Below are positions 45,273 through 58,247 of a DNA stretch of 64,000 nt, piece after piece. Source of the DNA: Cucurbitaria berberidis CBS 394.84 (Eukaryota > Ascomycota > Dothideomycetes > Pleosporales > Cucurbitariaceae); assembly GCF_010015615.1 (NCBI RefSeq), contig NW_024468938.1, positions 3,404,671 to 3,468,670 on the forward strand. Direction: 5' to 3'. Under the pieces are notes generated by a model, which saw nothing but the letters and a program-made list of their open reading frames with translations, made no database searches and had not been told where the DNA came from. The position numbers were made by a program, and so were the translations under genes. How positions within the stretch are numbered: the stretch's first letter is position 1; each line of letters begins with the position of its first letter.

Positions 45273-46180
45273 ATGTCCTCCCCTGGCTTTTCGTCCGGTC
45301 AATCTTCACCACTGAAGCCAATGCATTTGTTTGACCCCAATTCAAGCACGCCAAACCAACGCGCGCCGGGATTTGAGGGTTATGAGCATCTCAAGAAGGC
45401 TCAAAAAGCCGATGCAGTATGTTTATCCACCTTTCGCAACCACATGGTAAGATCCAGAATCGAGTATACTGACCAAAACAGCACATAAAAGCCAACATCC
45501 GTCGTTTACGCGTCGTATCCCGCGTTGTCGCCTTCAGTATCTCCGTCGCAGTCCTAGTCCCTATAACCATGACCCTTGTCAAATTTCTCAGCACAAGAGA
45601 CATATACCGCAGCGTCACAACTTCGACCGGCGAAAAGATGTCGCGTACCGCGTGGGCGAAAGACACAAAATCATGGCCAACATGGATGTACTTTTCCGTC
45701 GCTGCTGTTTCCATGCTGCTCAACTTTGGCACCGTGTTCAGTTACCTGTTTGGCGTCGACGAGGCGAATAGGGCAAGCCATGTGACTTCAGTCTTCGGCT
45801 GGATCATCACGGCAGGGAATCTCGTCGTTTGGAGTGTAGCTGCGGGTACGTACCGCTCGGAAAAAGACAAGCATGGAAAGAGCAATGATCTTTGGGGATG
45901 GACCTGTAGTGCACCTGCAAGGACGATCCAGAAAGAGTTCGCTGGTGAAGTGGACTTTAATCGATATTGCACTGTGCAGGTAGGTCATGTTAATACTCTC
46001 GTTCGGGATCTACCCATACTGATTGTGTTGCAGAGCGCGAGTTTCTACATCGGCCTCGCTCAAGTGGGAGCGTCGTTGTTGACGGCAGTTACCTATGTCA
46101 TGGTGTTCATGAGGAATCGGTCGAAGAAGAACTTTCAGAGGCAGTTGAGATTGAGTGGATTCGAGCCAAGTAGACGGTAA
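45273..46180 (+). CDS. Four-transmembrane (MARVEL-like) membrane protein
   Basis: Three exons: 45273-45416, 45482-45979 and 46034-46180, giving 262 aa. The N-terminus (about 60 residues) is cytosolic and Ser/Pro-rich. Four hydrophobic helices follow: VVAFSISVAVLVPITMTLV, TWMYFSVAAVSMLLNFGTVFSYL, SVFGWIITAGNLVVWSVAAG and SFYIGLAQVGASLLTAVTYVMVFM. A basic C-terminal tail (MRNRSKKNFQRQLRLSGFEPSRR) ends the protein. Four helices with short loops recall the MARVEL fold, but no diagnostic motif is visible. The second intron (45980-46033, 54 bp) is stop-free and in frame; GTAGGT and TTGCAG make it a clear intron. The product probably sits at the plasma membrane. Confidence 0.8.
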
Positions 46181-46676
46181 AGAGTGTTTCGCAGCCTTCA
46201 TGTCATCGAGCGATGCGATCTTTGCGAAATAGCTGACAGGGTCTGTCGATGACTCCTATGGGGAGTAATGTGGAAGGCGTTAGCTTGACGGCTCGATAAA
46301 TCATTCGCAATATTTGTCAACATGCAGGTCGAAGCATTGCAAGGCGTCTCACCAAAACATCAATGTCTCCCTCTCTTAGTCAAGAAGCCGGGGTAAATGC
46401 AAGATCTAAAGATGAGACACAAGACACCAGATTTCAGTGCTTCCGTTCCAAGTTGGGATGCGAGCCTCCGGCATCAAATCTGTTGAGACACCATGACATT
46501 TTCTTTGAGCAAACATGAAGATATAGCGAAGCAGCCTCGCAAGTTTCACAGATCTAGTTCAAATTTATATACACTGATTTTCTATCCAAAAAGGGCAAGA
46601 ACATCTGCATAAGGGAAGCTAGATGAAACCTTCGGAAACAACAATCTGACGAGACCAAGGAAATAAAAGTGCACGC
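46181..46676. other. Convergent intergenic region
   Basis: 496 bp between two 3' ends. Nothing recognised. Confidence 0.6.
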
Positions 46677-48505
46677 TTAGACAATGAGCTTCGTGGTAGA
46701 CGAAGACGAAGACGTGCCGTTGGAAATGGGGTCCGTTCCCTTTCCAGTCTGCGCTTTGACATAGTCGTTCATCATCCTGGTAATGGGCGCCTGGCCTCCC
46801 CATAGAACGGCCTCGGCCATGTCGTCGATCATCTTCATCGTCATAATGACAGCACCCTGCGCCGGCTTCGTCTGGCCGTACTTGTCTTTTCCGGAATTCT
46901 CCTGGCGACGCTCAGGCTTAGCTGGCTCAGTGCTGTTAGATGGACCCTCGGGGGTCGGACGTTCACCCTTTGCGATGGAGCTGGAAGCGGGTGCCTCGGC
47001 AGTAGGAGTTTGGCTTTCGGTGACTGGAGCTTCGCTCTGAACAGCGGTGGGCTGTTTGCCTTCCGTAGGACGTTGGCCCTCAGTAGGACGTTGCCCTTCG
47101 GGAGCAGGTTGAGCAGGTTGAGCAGCCTGGGCACCTCCCATCATTTGCATGGTAAGAATGTACTCTCCATCCACCTGACGGACAGGGATGGCAATTCGCA
47201 TGTTAGTTTGGTCGAGGACTGCATCAGCCTGAATGGGGGTGAAGGTGGGCGCAAGCAACAGCTGAGTCGCAACTGGGTTGTTGCCGTTGGTTGGTGTACC
47301 AGCCTGGATTTGGCGAGCAACCTCCTTCCTGAACTCACCCCGGGTGAGTCCGCGGCGCTGGGTAGCGGCACCGCCGAGGTTTCCAGTGGCACCACCGGGA
47401 TTCTGGAGGACACCACGTTGAGCAACGGCGATGGCGACCTGACCGGTTGGTGAAACACCCATGGCCTGCATCATCTTTTGAATACGGACCGCATTGACTT
47501 ATAAAATATTAAAACATATCAAACTTATAATCGCAATAGTACATACTGGGCATTTGAACAACAGTCACTTGTTGGTTCAAGTCTGGGGTGACGGCAGCTA
47601 GGTTTGTAATAACCGAGTAGCGGTAATCATCTAAGGTCTGCTCAGTCATCTAGAAAGGGCGATTTTGCATGTTATGAGAACTTACTGACTACCTGCTGTC
47701 CTTGAAGTCCAGCCAACATGCCCTGGTCAACACCATCCTTGACGTCGACGTTCATTGTCATGGGCTGAGTCGCACGGGTGGACATCCTGAATCCGTCCTG
47801 GAACTCGTTTTCTTGAAGACCGGTACCCTGAATAGCAACTGAGGTAGCTCCATCACTGCCAAATGGAACGACCAAGGTGTTGGTCTCGATCGTCTGACGA
47901 CCGACGACCATGTACTCGCCGTCGAGCTGGTTTCGCTTGACCATGCGTACGGTCAGGTCAGTGCTTTTAAATGTCAGCAATGAACAGTGCCCGCTTCTAG
48001 GGTTTTCTTACCTGTTGACGCTTCTCATCGTCTCCTGAATCATCCAAGTTTGCCTATCCGGTGAAAGCATGGCAACGTACGTGTTGTCTGGCTGAACAGC
48101 GGCATTCTGCAGGTTCTGCATAGTCATGGCCATCTCAACCTGTCCACCGACCAAGTCCGTAGCCTTGTTAGTGCTAATGGTCATTGATTGTGGCGTGATG
48201 GCGACGAAGGGCTGACCGGTTGACCCTGTAACCTGGTTCGCGGGGATGGCGGGAGTTTGTTGATTAACAATTATCTGTTGCTGTTTCTGGGAGAAGGTCT
48301 CCACTTTTGAACGATCGGGAAATTGAAAGGAGTTGAGCTTCATCTGTACGGATTGGTTAATTATTGTTGACAATGTTGAAAGGGACGCCCAACTTACATC
48401 GCCATTTACATTAAGCACTTGATTGAACTGCGCCTGCGTCTGAGCTAGCGCCGGCGTGCAGCTCAAGAAGAGAACCAAAAGCGAGGAGACAGTACCGGAC
48501 GTCAT
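46677..48505 (-). CDS. Secreted hypothetical protein, Gln/Thr/Pro-rich, 544 aa
   Basis: Five exons: 48396 region 48398-48505, 48012-48343, 47693-47963, 47547-47649 and 46677-47497; every junction keeps the frame. A signal peptide is clear at residues 1-21 (SSLLVLFLSCTPALAQ). The mature protein is rich in Gln, Met, Thr and Val. Two stretches, RNQLDGEYMVV and VRQVDGEYILT, look like an internal repeat of a beta-rich unit. The C-terminal third is disordered with a small tandem repeat (EGQRPT, EGQRPT, EGKQPT) and ends in a Ser/Thr run without a GPI-type hydrophobic tail. The exon 3 donor GTAGTC is weak. I do not recognise the family; an extracellular or wall-associated role is inferred. Confidence 0.8.
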
Positions 48506-49866
48506 TTTGAATAGAAAGGCCACCTGGGCTTTAAGTGACAGATTAAATATAAGAAAAGATGAACCGCTACGAACGACAGGAAAGAAGGAACGACGAAGCA
48601 ATTGACCAGACTTGCTGTGCAGAGAGGTACTCACGCCGTTCACTGCGGCAGCCCAGTCTATATGAGGATTTTTAGTCTCAGGGCATAACTTTGAGCTTCG
48701 TCCCGGAGTATCTGCTTTCCGCTCATCTGGTTTCAGTATCCTGCTGCAGAGTTTAGTGGTGGCCAGCTCCGGATGTAAATCGTGCTAGGTGGTAAGGTGT
48801 CTGCCCATTCAGGTGGGAGACTGCACGAAAACCTTGCCTAAACCATATCCATTCGACGACACAACCGCGAAACCATAACTTCTTGCAGGTTTGGTGTCGG
48901 ACAAGCATACTCCGTACTGGCGGAATTGCTCTTCTGTACATGTTCAGTTTCAGAAGCTAGGCAAATCGTTTGGTTTCGGGCATCTCGATGGAAGAGCTTA
49001 GTTCTCATTCGCAACGAAACGCATTGAGAGTGGCGAAGCTGTTCTGCAAAGAGTCGAGGGGTCGCACGGTATACCATGTACTGAAAGTCATGCAATGACA
49101 TTCTTGTTTAAAGCTTGTGAAGTACGAGGCGATAGAGAGTAAATCCGAACGCTGGCTGAAGCAGCTTCGACTCAGCGTTCCCGGTTTTCAACGACTAGAG
49201 TTCTGACGGGTGTGGATCAAATGAACAAAAAGTTAGTATGACACCGAAGGTACTTTTCGAAGAGTTGTACTGAGATCATGTCTGATAGCCTCTGAGTCTT
49301 GTCGGCGGGACCCCAGATTCTTCAAATGGTCAAACAGTGATGTTTGGAGTAGTGTTTCGCCATGAAGTTTGCTGTACGGAACAGATCGCCCTCGGCTGTT
49401 TAAGCTTCCGACTAGTCTCAACTGGGCCAAGCGTCCATTCATGTCACCCATGCTCCAAGGCTCGGCATCTCAAAACATGAACACTCATGTTCGAAGCTTC
49501 CTTGTTGGTGGTGTTAACTCTATTCTCAAACCTGTATTCATTCTGCGGCAAATTTTTCGCTAAGTGCAGGTTCTGAAAAATATTTCAGGAACTCGAAGAG
49601 TCTGAGACAGGATTTAGGAAAGGCAGTGCTATGGAAGGTAATCTTAATGAGAAAATTTGTGTGAAATATTCTTCTCAAGCACATGCGAGAATGCTCTACT
49701 GTGATTGCGATTCACGAACAAACAATGCAAAGAGAATGTTGACTAATTGATCTGATTTTTTTTTTGATTCCATCTACTAAGAACGCCGATGCATGCTTCG
49801 AATATCCCATAGCTTATAATGGCCCAAAGAGTCTAGAAGATAGCTTTCAAAAATATCTATCAAAGC
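48506..49866. other. Intergenic, 1.4 kb
   Basis: Promoter side of the secreted-protein gene and 3' flank of the reductase gene. Only short random ORFs. Confidence 0.55.
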
Positions 49867-50776
49867 TTACATGCAAGCAGCGCCGTCAATACCAATAACC
49901 TTTCCGTTCACCCAGTCGCCATCCTTGGAAGCGAGGAAGCAAACGACGCGAGCAATGTCCACTGGCTGACCAACACGGTCATGGGGTGACCAAGTGCAAG
50001 CATACTCGTCGACCTGGTCGTCGCTGAGCTTCTCACCGCCGGGGATGTATTCGCGGCAGACGGCGTGGTACATGTCCGTCTTGATACCACCGGGGGCAAC
50101 ACAGTTGACAGTGACCTTCTTCTCACCAGCATCTGTATTGCTTATTAGCAAGTAGTTCCGGGGGGACACCGAGACTTCACTTACCGATGGCCATGCATCT
50201 GGTGAAGGTCTCAATAGCACCCTTCGAGCCAGAGTAGATGGCGTGCTTGGGTACACCTTTGGCCTGACCGGTGATGGATCCCATGAGGATAATTCTGCCA
50301 CCGACTTCCATTCTCTTGTACGCCTCCTTGGCGACAAAGAACTGGCCACGGGTGTTGATGTTGAAGACGCGGTCGAACTCCTCCGGCTCAACGTCCTTGA
50401 AGTGACCGAAAGAAACGACACCAGAGTTGGAGCAGCAGATGTCGAGCTTGCCGAAATGCGCAACAACATCATCCATCAGCTTCGCGGTCTCCTCGACCTT
50501 TGCAACGTTGGCCTTGAAGGCATGAGCATCGGAACCATTGCCCAATGCCTTAATCTCCTTGACGACCGCCTCGGCGCCCTCAATAGTGTTGGCGTAGTTG
50601 ACAGCGACCTTTGCGCCGCGTTTCGCAAGCTCGATAGCCATCGCCTTTCCGATACCACGGCCTAAACATTGGTGAGTAATCCATGTTTCACATCGTGTAT
50701 GGGGTCGTTGCTTACCTGAGCCGGTTACAACGGCAACCTTGCCCTCCAAGCTCCAAGTCTGCTCGATAGTGGCCAT
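49867..50776 (-). CDS. BRN1: 1,3,8-trihydroxynaphthalene reductase (DHN-melanin biosynthesis)
   Basis: Short-chain dehydrogenase that reduces trihydroxynaphthalene to vermelone with NADPH in DHN-melanin synthesis. Three exons: 50716-50776, 50185-50661 and 49867-50132, giving 267 aa, the family length. The dinucleotide-binding motif TGSGRGIG spans 18-25, and NNAG-like SNSG lies near 98. Catalytic Ser149 (MGSITGQ), Tyr163 and Lys167 (YSGSKGA) are all present. The sequence closely matches BRN1/THR1-type enzymes. It ends in Met, as I recall for trihydroxy- rather than tetrahydroxynaphthalene reductases. CMR1, the pathway regulator, lies 4.2 kb downstream in window coordinates on the same strand. 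This is the reaction blocked by tricyclazole. Confidence 0.93.
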
Positions 50777-53700
50777 TTTGAATTTGTGAGGTGGACGTTG
50801 ATTGGGAGAGTTCTTTACTTGTTGAATCCTTAAATGTCTGCTGTGGAGATCTGATATGAGTTGCTGTGATGATGATCTATCTCAAAGATGAAGACAACAA
50901 CATATATACCCCTACGACTCGGGACTCCAGCGGAGAATGATTTTAATGAACAGTTCTTCTCCATCTAACTCCCGTCGGTATCTCAACAACCATAGTTGCC
51001 CCAACTGAGCGCCTCCGGCTCGGAACATAACGGCGCCTCCGAGAGTCGTGAGTCCTAGGGCTGAAACAGCATACTCTGTTCCGTCTTGTGCTCCCCGTAG
51101 GAGAGCCTGAGTCTCAATTTGTTTAGGATTATAACCGGAAAGAGGGGCCGAGGCGATCAAGGGTGCACTGATTGGATGACTGCGTAAATGCCGAGGCCGG
51201 CTGAGCAACAACAATGACCATCTTCGTCTTTTCCCAACTGCGAGGAAAATATTTGTGGCCCCAGGTAGAGCTCGAGATAACGGGAGGTGCCGTGATCACG
51301 GTTCGAGAAATACCCAAAGTCACATTGTGCATCAGAGTGTCGTAGTGGCACAGATATCTACCACATGTAAGTTCCTTCATCGTAGATGACGGCTAATAGA
51401 GACTTGTCACGAAGAATAATATAGAAGATAACTCACCGTGAAGATTCGAGTTGGCCATAGTCACGTGACCCTATTGAAGCGGGGAGGTGCATTGGCCAAC
51501 AGGGTCTCCAGATCTCTCTCAACCTCCTTGCTCTTCGCAAAGCTTTCCCAATGGCTCCCCATTCCCAGTCCTGACGTCTTGTCGAGGCCTGCAAAGTCCG
51601 AGGACGATCGGTTAATGAGTTTACGATTCGGCCGCAAATCCTTGGCTAGGTGTCGCAATCAACGATTACTCGTGTCCGGCCCACAGTGGGGACCCGCCGG
51701 TGACGGCTCTAGTCCGTGCATTTTCCAACCTCACTTCATCTCGAGTCAGCATGCTAATGAAAAGAAAGCCCAAAAGGTCAAATACGAGCCAACTGCGTTT
51801 TCATATCGAGCACTATACATGTTCGAAGATACGGACAAGTGTCCATATTAGACGGACTCAAATTGGAAGTATTACTACCTTGAGCGCAACCGAAATTCAG
51901 GCCTCTTCTTGACGCAGATGCTGAACAGAGTGTTGGCATCGAGAGATGATTCCTGCGCTTCTGCACGAGTATAGCCAAGCGCTCTTCAATGACCCTCGCC
52001 GTAAGCAGAATGTTTTGTCGCCAGCGGCATGCGGTCTTATCAGTGTTTTATGGCAGTGGCTCAGAGTGCGCACCATGAATCCCTCTATAGTTCTCATTGG
52101 TTTTCCAGCGCATATTTTAATTCGTCATCATGCAATGGCATCTCACTGCGCGTTAGTGTCGATGAGCTGGCTGCAGTATGTCGGGAGATTCGGATGTTGC
52201 TGCATCATTCTTCATTCTCCCGCACATTGATACTTCCGGAGGTGAAATGAGCTCGTTGAGACACGGATGAAGATAGACCCCTCAAACTGACTCCGAAGCA
52301 CATTAGTGAAGCAGACCGAAATGTAGCGGAGGATCTTGGTAGGTGAAGAATTCGCAGCGCGTAATTGTAAAACATCAATATTAACGAGAGGCCTAGATCA
52401 TGGAACCATTGATAGACGGTCATGCAACATCACAGAAGAGACGATCTCTTTCCGTAGTTTGTAATACACACCAGTCAAAGTAGTGTTCAATCGCTCAATT
52501 TCTCCCACAAGTGCAATCAACGTGCATATCACTTGACTGTACATTCGCCAGCGGCCGTTTCCAGAATAGCCGATGGGCTAGTCGCGTCAGAAAAGCCCTC
52601 GTGGGTCTTCAAGCTATTCCTCAGCCGCTTCGCGTTTCCCCTCAATCCATTCTCCGTTCAGAAAACCAACATTAGCGAGCTACTTGGGGCTTCCTCTTCC
52701 GTCTGCTCCATGTCATCTCTGACCAAGGCATTCATTATTAAGTAGCATTTGCTGGAGATAATCCTTCGAAGTTAGCAAAGGATCACATGAGTTACTGCAT
52801 TGATTGAACAGCACACTCCAGTGCCCTAAGTTGACCTAATTGTACTTCTTCTAATGTTTATCACGGGTCTTCTACGGAAAATATTCTAAAGTATTAGAAT
52901 TAGCAGTCAAACTATAAACTGAGATAATCAAGAACTACGAGCAAATAGGAGTAGTACAAATACACATTAAGGCCGTATAGACGTCACTTCTGCAGTCAGG
53001 CACTGTTCGGTTACTATCCGGTGAAGTCTCCGAAGGTTGAGCTTAGATTGGTAGACAGGCAACGGCACGAAAGATCTACATCTTGCAGGTTCAACCAGCT
53101 CAGCAAGGGTGCCACAATGATTCTGCTGCCATTCACTGTCCGTCTAGGGGAAGCCTGCAGCACCAACGGCAACAGTTATCGCCGACTCACCGGGCGTGGC
53201 ATGAAACTTACGAGGCTGCATTCGTACGTGGACTGTGCCTTGATAACTGATGTCAATACTCAGTTCCGATCGCACGGTCCAGATACGCAGAGTACGGCCA
53301 AAGTGCGGGCTTCCGTAGGATGAGCCGCACCTCGTGTTTAGTATCAAGGTTGGAAAGAAACCCGTTGATCTTAAGTTCCGTGCTGCTTGGAGTCCTTAGT
53401 GCCGTAGAGCAGTGTGATGTGAAACGACGTCAGCATCAAACTGAAGTAGATCTGACCGCTTTACGTGGCCACTTATCTCCCCTAGGCTTGCATCTGGTAC
53501 TCGTATAGATGACAGTGCAAGTTGAACGCGTAAGCTTGTCAAGCAACGAACCTGCAGGGAGGTACCTTGGTACCGGGACTCTGTCATTGTGACACCGAAG
53601 CATATGCCCGTCCACAACTGAGCAAAATGAGTAGCATGTTAAGGGCCTTCATGGCCAAAGCCCTATAGGCTTATACAACCCCAATCAGACCGGTTGCTGT

Positions 53701-54975
53701 GGGCCTACCGGTACCAGTTGCCCGGATGCAGCGACGTTTTTGGACTACCAGCGCTGCTCCCGGTGATTAACAAAACATGGTATAACCTAAAGAGTAGTGC
53801 GGCGCGGGTACGGTGTGACGGAGGACCTATATGCCGTCCCGGAAATGGAGGAGATGCGAAGTGTACCTGTGCAAGACGAGTTATGTGCCTCAATCGTAGT
53901 TCCTTTGATTTGATGTGGTGTCCCATTGAATCACCGATTGCAGACGTTTGCATACCATCATGTACTCGAACCCTATATTCGTTATCCAAGCCAAATCACT
54001 TGCATTATCACTCATTTTTAACCGCTTCCTTGGTGGCATATCCAGATGATCTCAATCACTGCTCTTCTCTCCTAGGGGTACGTAGGCCATCGTTTAGGGC
54101 CCAACCTATCCCACACATCCCATGGGATAGAACACCCCGCCACAGTAGTGCCGCCTCTCCATGCATTACCACACACAGGCTACCTTACCCACCCCACCAT
54201 CATCCTCCAACCGTCGAAGACACCAATCATCAAATAACCCCAACGCACGCCTGACTCACATTTGAAACACAAGCGCAGAAGGGAACAAGCTGGAAGAAGA
54301 CGCTTTTGCAGATCGCCAAGAGGGAGGACCTCTGTGCAGAGAGAGAGGATATATATCCGTGCGCTACAGGTCGGCCGTGACAAAGAGACTCGTCACTCCG
54401 TCCCATGTCGTGCCAGCAGTAAGCCCCACATTGACGACTCGAGTATGAAAGGGTTGTAATTGATGTGGAACCTGCCCCAAGCTGAAGGCCACCAAAGACC
54501 TTCCCCATTGGCAGCTTAGAAAAAGAGACACTCTCGCCTACAAATGCCTACATCATACGGTCGCCAACGGCACTTGGACTCATCGTCTTTCTGACAAGGT
54601 ACGCTTTAACACTCTATTCACTGCTGCTTGCTGCTGCTTAATCATCATACCTATGTACTATACATTATGAGCTGCGGTGCAGTCCATTGCTGATAACAGT
54701 CAGATAGGTCCGGAATCAGTCTGTAAACGCTGTCCAGACCACTCGAGTTACCGCCCATGCGTTTGCCGATGAACGCCGTACCGGGAAATATGTCCGAAGA
54801 CCCTCCATACTGTCCAAAGCAACTTTCGACGCTGACGCTGATAAGAATCTACAAGAAAAGATAGACAAAGGCTGGGAAGTGACTATAAAGGAAACGCCAA
54901 TACGCCTGCTAATACGTCATGTGTCAGAAGATAACAGCGAAGATGATAAGAGAAAATAAAGGAAAGTGCGATCGT
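50777..54975. other. Gene-free stretch between BRN1 and CMR1
   Basis: 4.2 kb of ordinary composition with only short ORFs that show no domains, no codon bias and no splice pattern I could follow. It includes the BRN1 promoter (upstream of 50776 on the minus strand) and the CMR1 3' flank. A 186-codon plus-strand ORF at 53694-54254 is not convincing. Confidence 0.55.
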
Positions 54976-57900
54976 TCAGCCTCTGGCCAACTTCTCCAGC
55001 TTGCTGCGGATACCATCCGAGAATCTGGTTGCAACGCCTTCATCGATGACGTCGATGCTGTGAGACAGAACAGCAAAGCCGTTATCGAGCGGCACAGGTG
55101 TTCCATCCCGCTTGGTAAGAGTTGGGATGCCCTCTCTCCGCGAAAGGAACCGGAGGATCGTTTGATGGTCTGCTGGTAGACGATCTACGGAGAACGCAGC
55201 ATTGGGTGGTGGATACGCCCCTTGCTGATTGGTACTGATCGACTGGTTATGAGTTAAAGAATCAGTCCAGATGACGAGCGCGGCACGATAGACGGCACCG
55301 GGCCACCATGGCGGACGGATGCCTCGAGGCATCTCTCTGACAAGACGGAGGATCTGACCAGCGTGGGTGATTGCCTCTTGCACATCAGAAAGACACTTCT
55401 TGTGCATCCAGAGTACCTGCTGGTACGAGCCGTCGACAACCTCGCGTCTCGCAAGTCTCTCGATCTCAGGGAAGTTGGTCACAGCATTCATGCTGATGAG
55501 ATGGAACATGACAAGGTTACTTTGCATCATAGGGCAAATAGGGTTGGACTTCATGTACCGTTGCGCCAGGTCGAACCAACGCCCCAGTAACGCCTGCGCC
55601 TCCTCGAGACGCAAGCGAGTCGACGCCGCAGTGAGCGCCCTATTTCGCGACCTTGGCGCTACGCTATCGGAAAAGCAACTGAGGAGTTGGCAATACTGGC
55701 ATACTAGAAGCTGTAACGGGTGAAGGAGCAGACGCAAGTGCATGGGAGTAAGATGGACCTCTTGAACATCATGGACGACGATCTCGTCGTCGAGGAAATG
55801 GCGGAAGAGATCTCTCAGGCACAGTGGTCGAGCCCCTGAACCCACCGAGGAGTAACCATTGGAGAACTCATGCACCTGGTTGAACATCTCGGACCACACA
55901 GCAGCTGTGGGAGCCTGCCAAAGTCGATCTGAGTCCGGCATAGGTGCCCCAAACTCCGTCACCGCGAATAGAGGCGCCGTGTCGTGGAACAGAGACAGAT
56001 CCTGGTCGACCATCACCCAAGAGTAGATAAGGCTAGAAGAAATTTAGTAAGCGTGGTTCACGTGACCAACAGGGATCCAAGCTTTTCACTACTTACCGAC
56101 TTCGGCTCTCTTGCTGAATCCAGTCCCGCCACAACGCGTCCGTCGTTGTATTCCCATTCATGTGAGGAGTTACGACCGACCGAGGCTCTAGTATACCCGA
56201 ATGTCGAAGCATCGCAAAATACATACCCCGCTGGCCCATGGCGATGTCCATCTGCCACTTGTCGCCACTCCACGCCGCCTGGACAGTAAAGAGAAGAGCA
56301 GCCCGCAGTACAATAGGGTCACCAGCCATGATGATGTTTCTCTCGATAAGGTCGAAAAGCGAAATCCGGCACGCTTCCGTGAACCCGCCTGTCAACCATC
56401 TCGCCTCGATGGACGGAATGTTCATAGCACCCTGCGCAATCATCATGAGGATCAGTAAACTCGATGCTTTGTCGTTGTAATTTTGCATCAGCTCATTGGT
56501 GTCCAAAATACCACGGGAAGAGGTAGGATAGTAGCGTTCGAAAGAGTTGGCATACGATTTGAGGAAATACTCCAGCACGCGGGCGGGCGGAAGAAGAACG
56601 AAGTTGGAGCCAGATGCAAGGGATCCAGGAGATTCGCCACTACTGGATGAGGTGCTTCCGTCTTTGTGAATGTCTAGAGCTTTGTGCAGGAAGCTTTGAG
56701 TGATTGCGAGAAGCTTGTCCCGGGTTGCTTCCTGTAGTTTCGCAACCGCTATCTGGCCGCCTTGTTGGAAGTCCGACTCATCCCACGATGGGATCCAGCT
56801 ACTCCAACCTTCATGGTTCTTCAAGCTCAGTTCAAGGCGATCAAGATTCATTTTGGCGGTGCGAGGACATGAGCTTGAGGGAATGGAAGGAGTGCAACGG
56901 AACACAGTCCAGCCATCCTGGGCTGCGATGATAGCACCAAGATCCGGAATCCCAGCGTCTGCGATGGAAGAATGCCGATTAGAAGGGTAAAACATGGAGG
57001 CTGAACTTCCTATTTGCAGATCTGAGAAAGACTCATCCATTCGTGGCGTCTGTATGGGAGTTTGCACAGGTCCAAATGCCTGCGGAGGAGACATTTCTGG
57101 CATCATACCAAGAATTCCGTCTGTAGGAGGCCCCATGTTGATGTCCATGCCCATGGACATCATCAGTGAGGGATCTATCCGCATTGGGTCGAAGTCCGCA
57201 TCCATGCTCATGGTACTCCAAGGATCCATCATAAACTGCGGGGTTTCATTCTCGGGTTGATCTCTCACTGTTCTAACGAAGTCGTCGTATCCGGACATTG
57301 GCGTGGAAGAGACGAAGCCGTTCATGCTATTGACTGGCGTAGACAATGGCGATAATAATGAGGATGCTTGAGGAAGTGGGTTGGGGGGAGATTGGTCGAA
57401 AAAGGGCGGTGTGTTCGATAACGAGATGTGAATGGCTTTGTCTTCGGGAGTTGGATGTGAGAGGGGCTGCACCGGCTGCGAAATAGATGGGTTCCGCGAG
57501 TGCGTTATCGATGGCGACTGCGATTGTCTTCGGGACTGGGGCTGGCCGATTGGAAGGGGTGGAGGCTGCTGCATCTGCGGTGGTGACGATTGTCCGTTCG
57601 CCTGCTGGGGTTGCACCTCCTGAGAAGGAGATGTGCTATTCGAAGTAATCTGCAGCTCCGTGTTGCTTCCATTCTCGCTTGAGCTTCCACTTTCCGCTGT
57701 TACTCCTTCTAGGGGTCCCACGACTCTCTGGACGCCCTTGGACGCTCGCCGAGTCGGCCGTAACGTGCATTTCAGGTTTCTTTGCGCACATCGACTACAA
57801 GGAAACTTCTTGTCACACTTCGTCTTGGTCTTTGCACAGTTGCTGCAGGCGATTGGCGTGCGGCCGGCAGATTTAGGTATTATACCCTGCGGTGGGAGGC

Positions 57901-58247
57901 CTTCTTCGTTGTTCTGGTTACGGCCGTGTACGGTATAGTGTCGTTGCAGAAGGTCCCTAAAAGTTTGGTCAGCTCTTCGACGTCACGAATAGACGCAACG
58001 AAACGAAAGCAAGCCAACGAAGAGAATCTTGGGACCAAGAACATACCGTCGAGCGAAGCTCATGTGGCAGGTGAAGCATTTAAAGGGTTTTACATTGGTA
58101 TCTGGTCGTGGGAGTGATTAGTGCGAGACTCGTGGCAGGGCTCGGACTATGGTTCGGGCAAAGAGGGGCAGACTCACGGGTGAGGATGTGTCGTTCCAGG
58201 TGCTCGTCCCTGGTAAAAGACTGACCACAATAGGTACAGAAGACCAT
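54976..58247 (-). CDS. CMR1: CMR1/PIG1-type melanin transcription factor (two C2H2 fingers plus Zn2Cys6 cluster)
   Basis: Nuclear regulator that activates melanin genes (polyketide synthase, scytalone dehydratase, THN reductase). Four exons: 58178-58247, 58047-58101, 56097-57956 and 54976-56032, giving 1013 aa, near the known Cmr1 length. Finger 1 uses C4, C7, H20 and H24; finger 2 uses C32, C35, H48 and H52. The binuclear cluster runs C79-SNC-AKTKTKC-DKKFPC-SRC-AQRNLKC105. This unusual pairing of two DNA-binding types is diagnostic of Cmr1/Pig1. A long Ser/Pro/Met-rich linker follows, then the fungal-specific factor domain (about 440-900). Introns 1 and 2 cut the finger-coding region, the first between Thr23 and His24 of finger 1, so the N-terminus is easily missed. 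It shares strand and neighbourhood with BRN1. Confidence 0.94.

Noticed and set aside
53694..54254. 186-codon ORF in the BRN1-CMR1 gap
   Set aside because: His/Pro/Ser-rich without any domain; no matching exons around it. Not convincing as coding.
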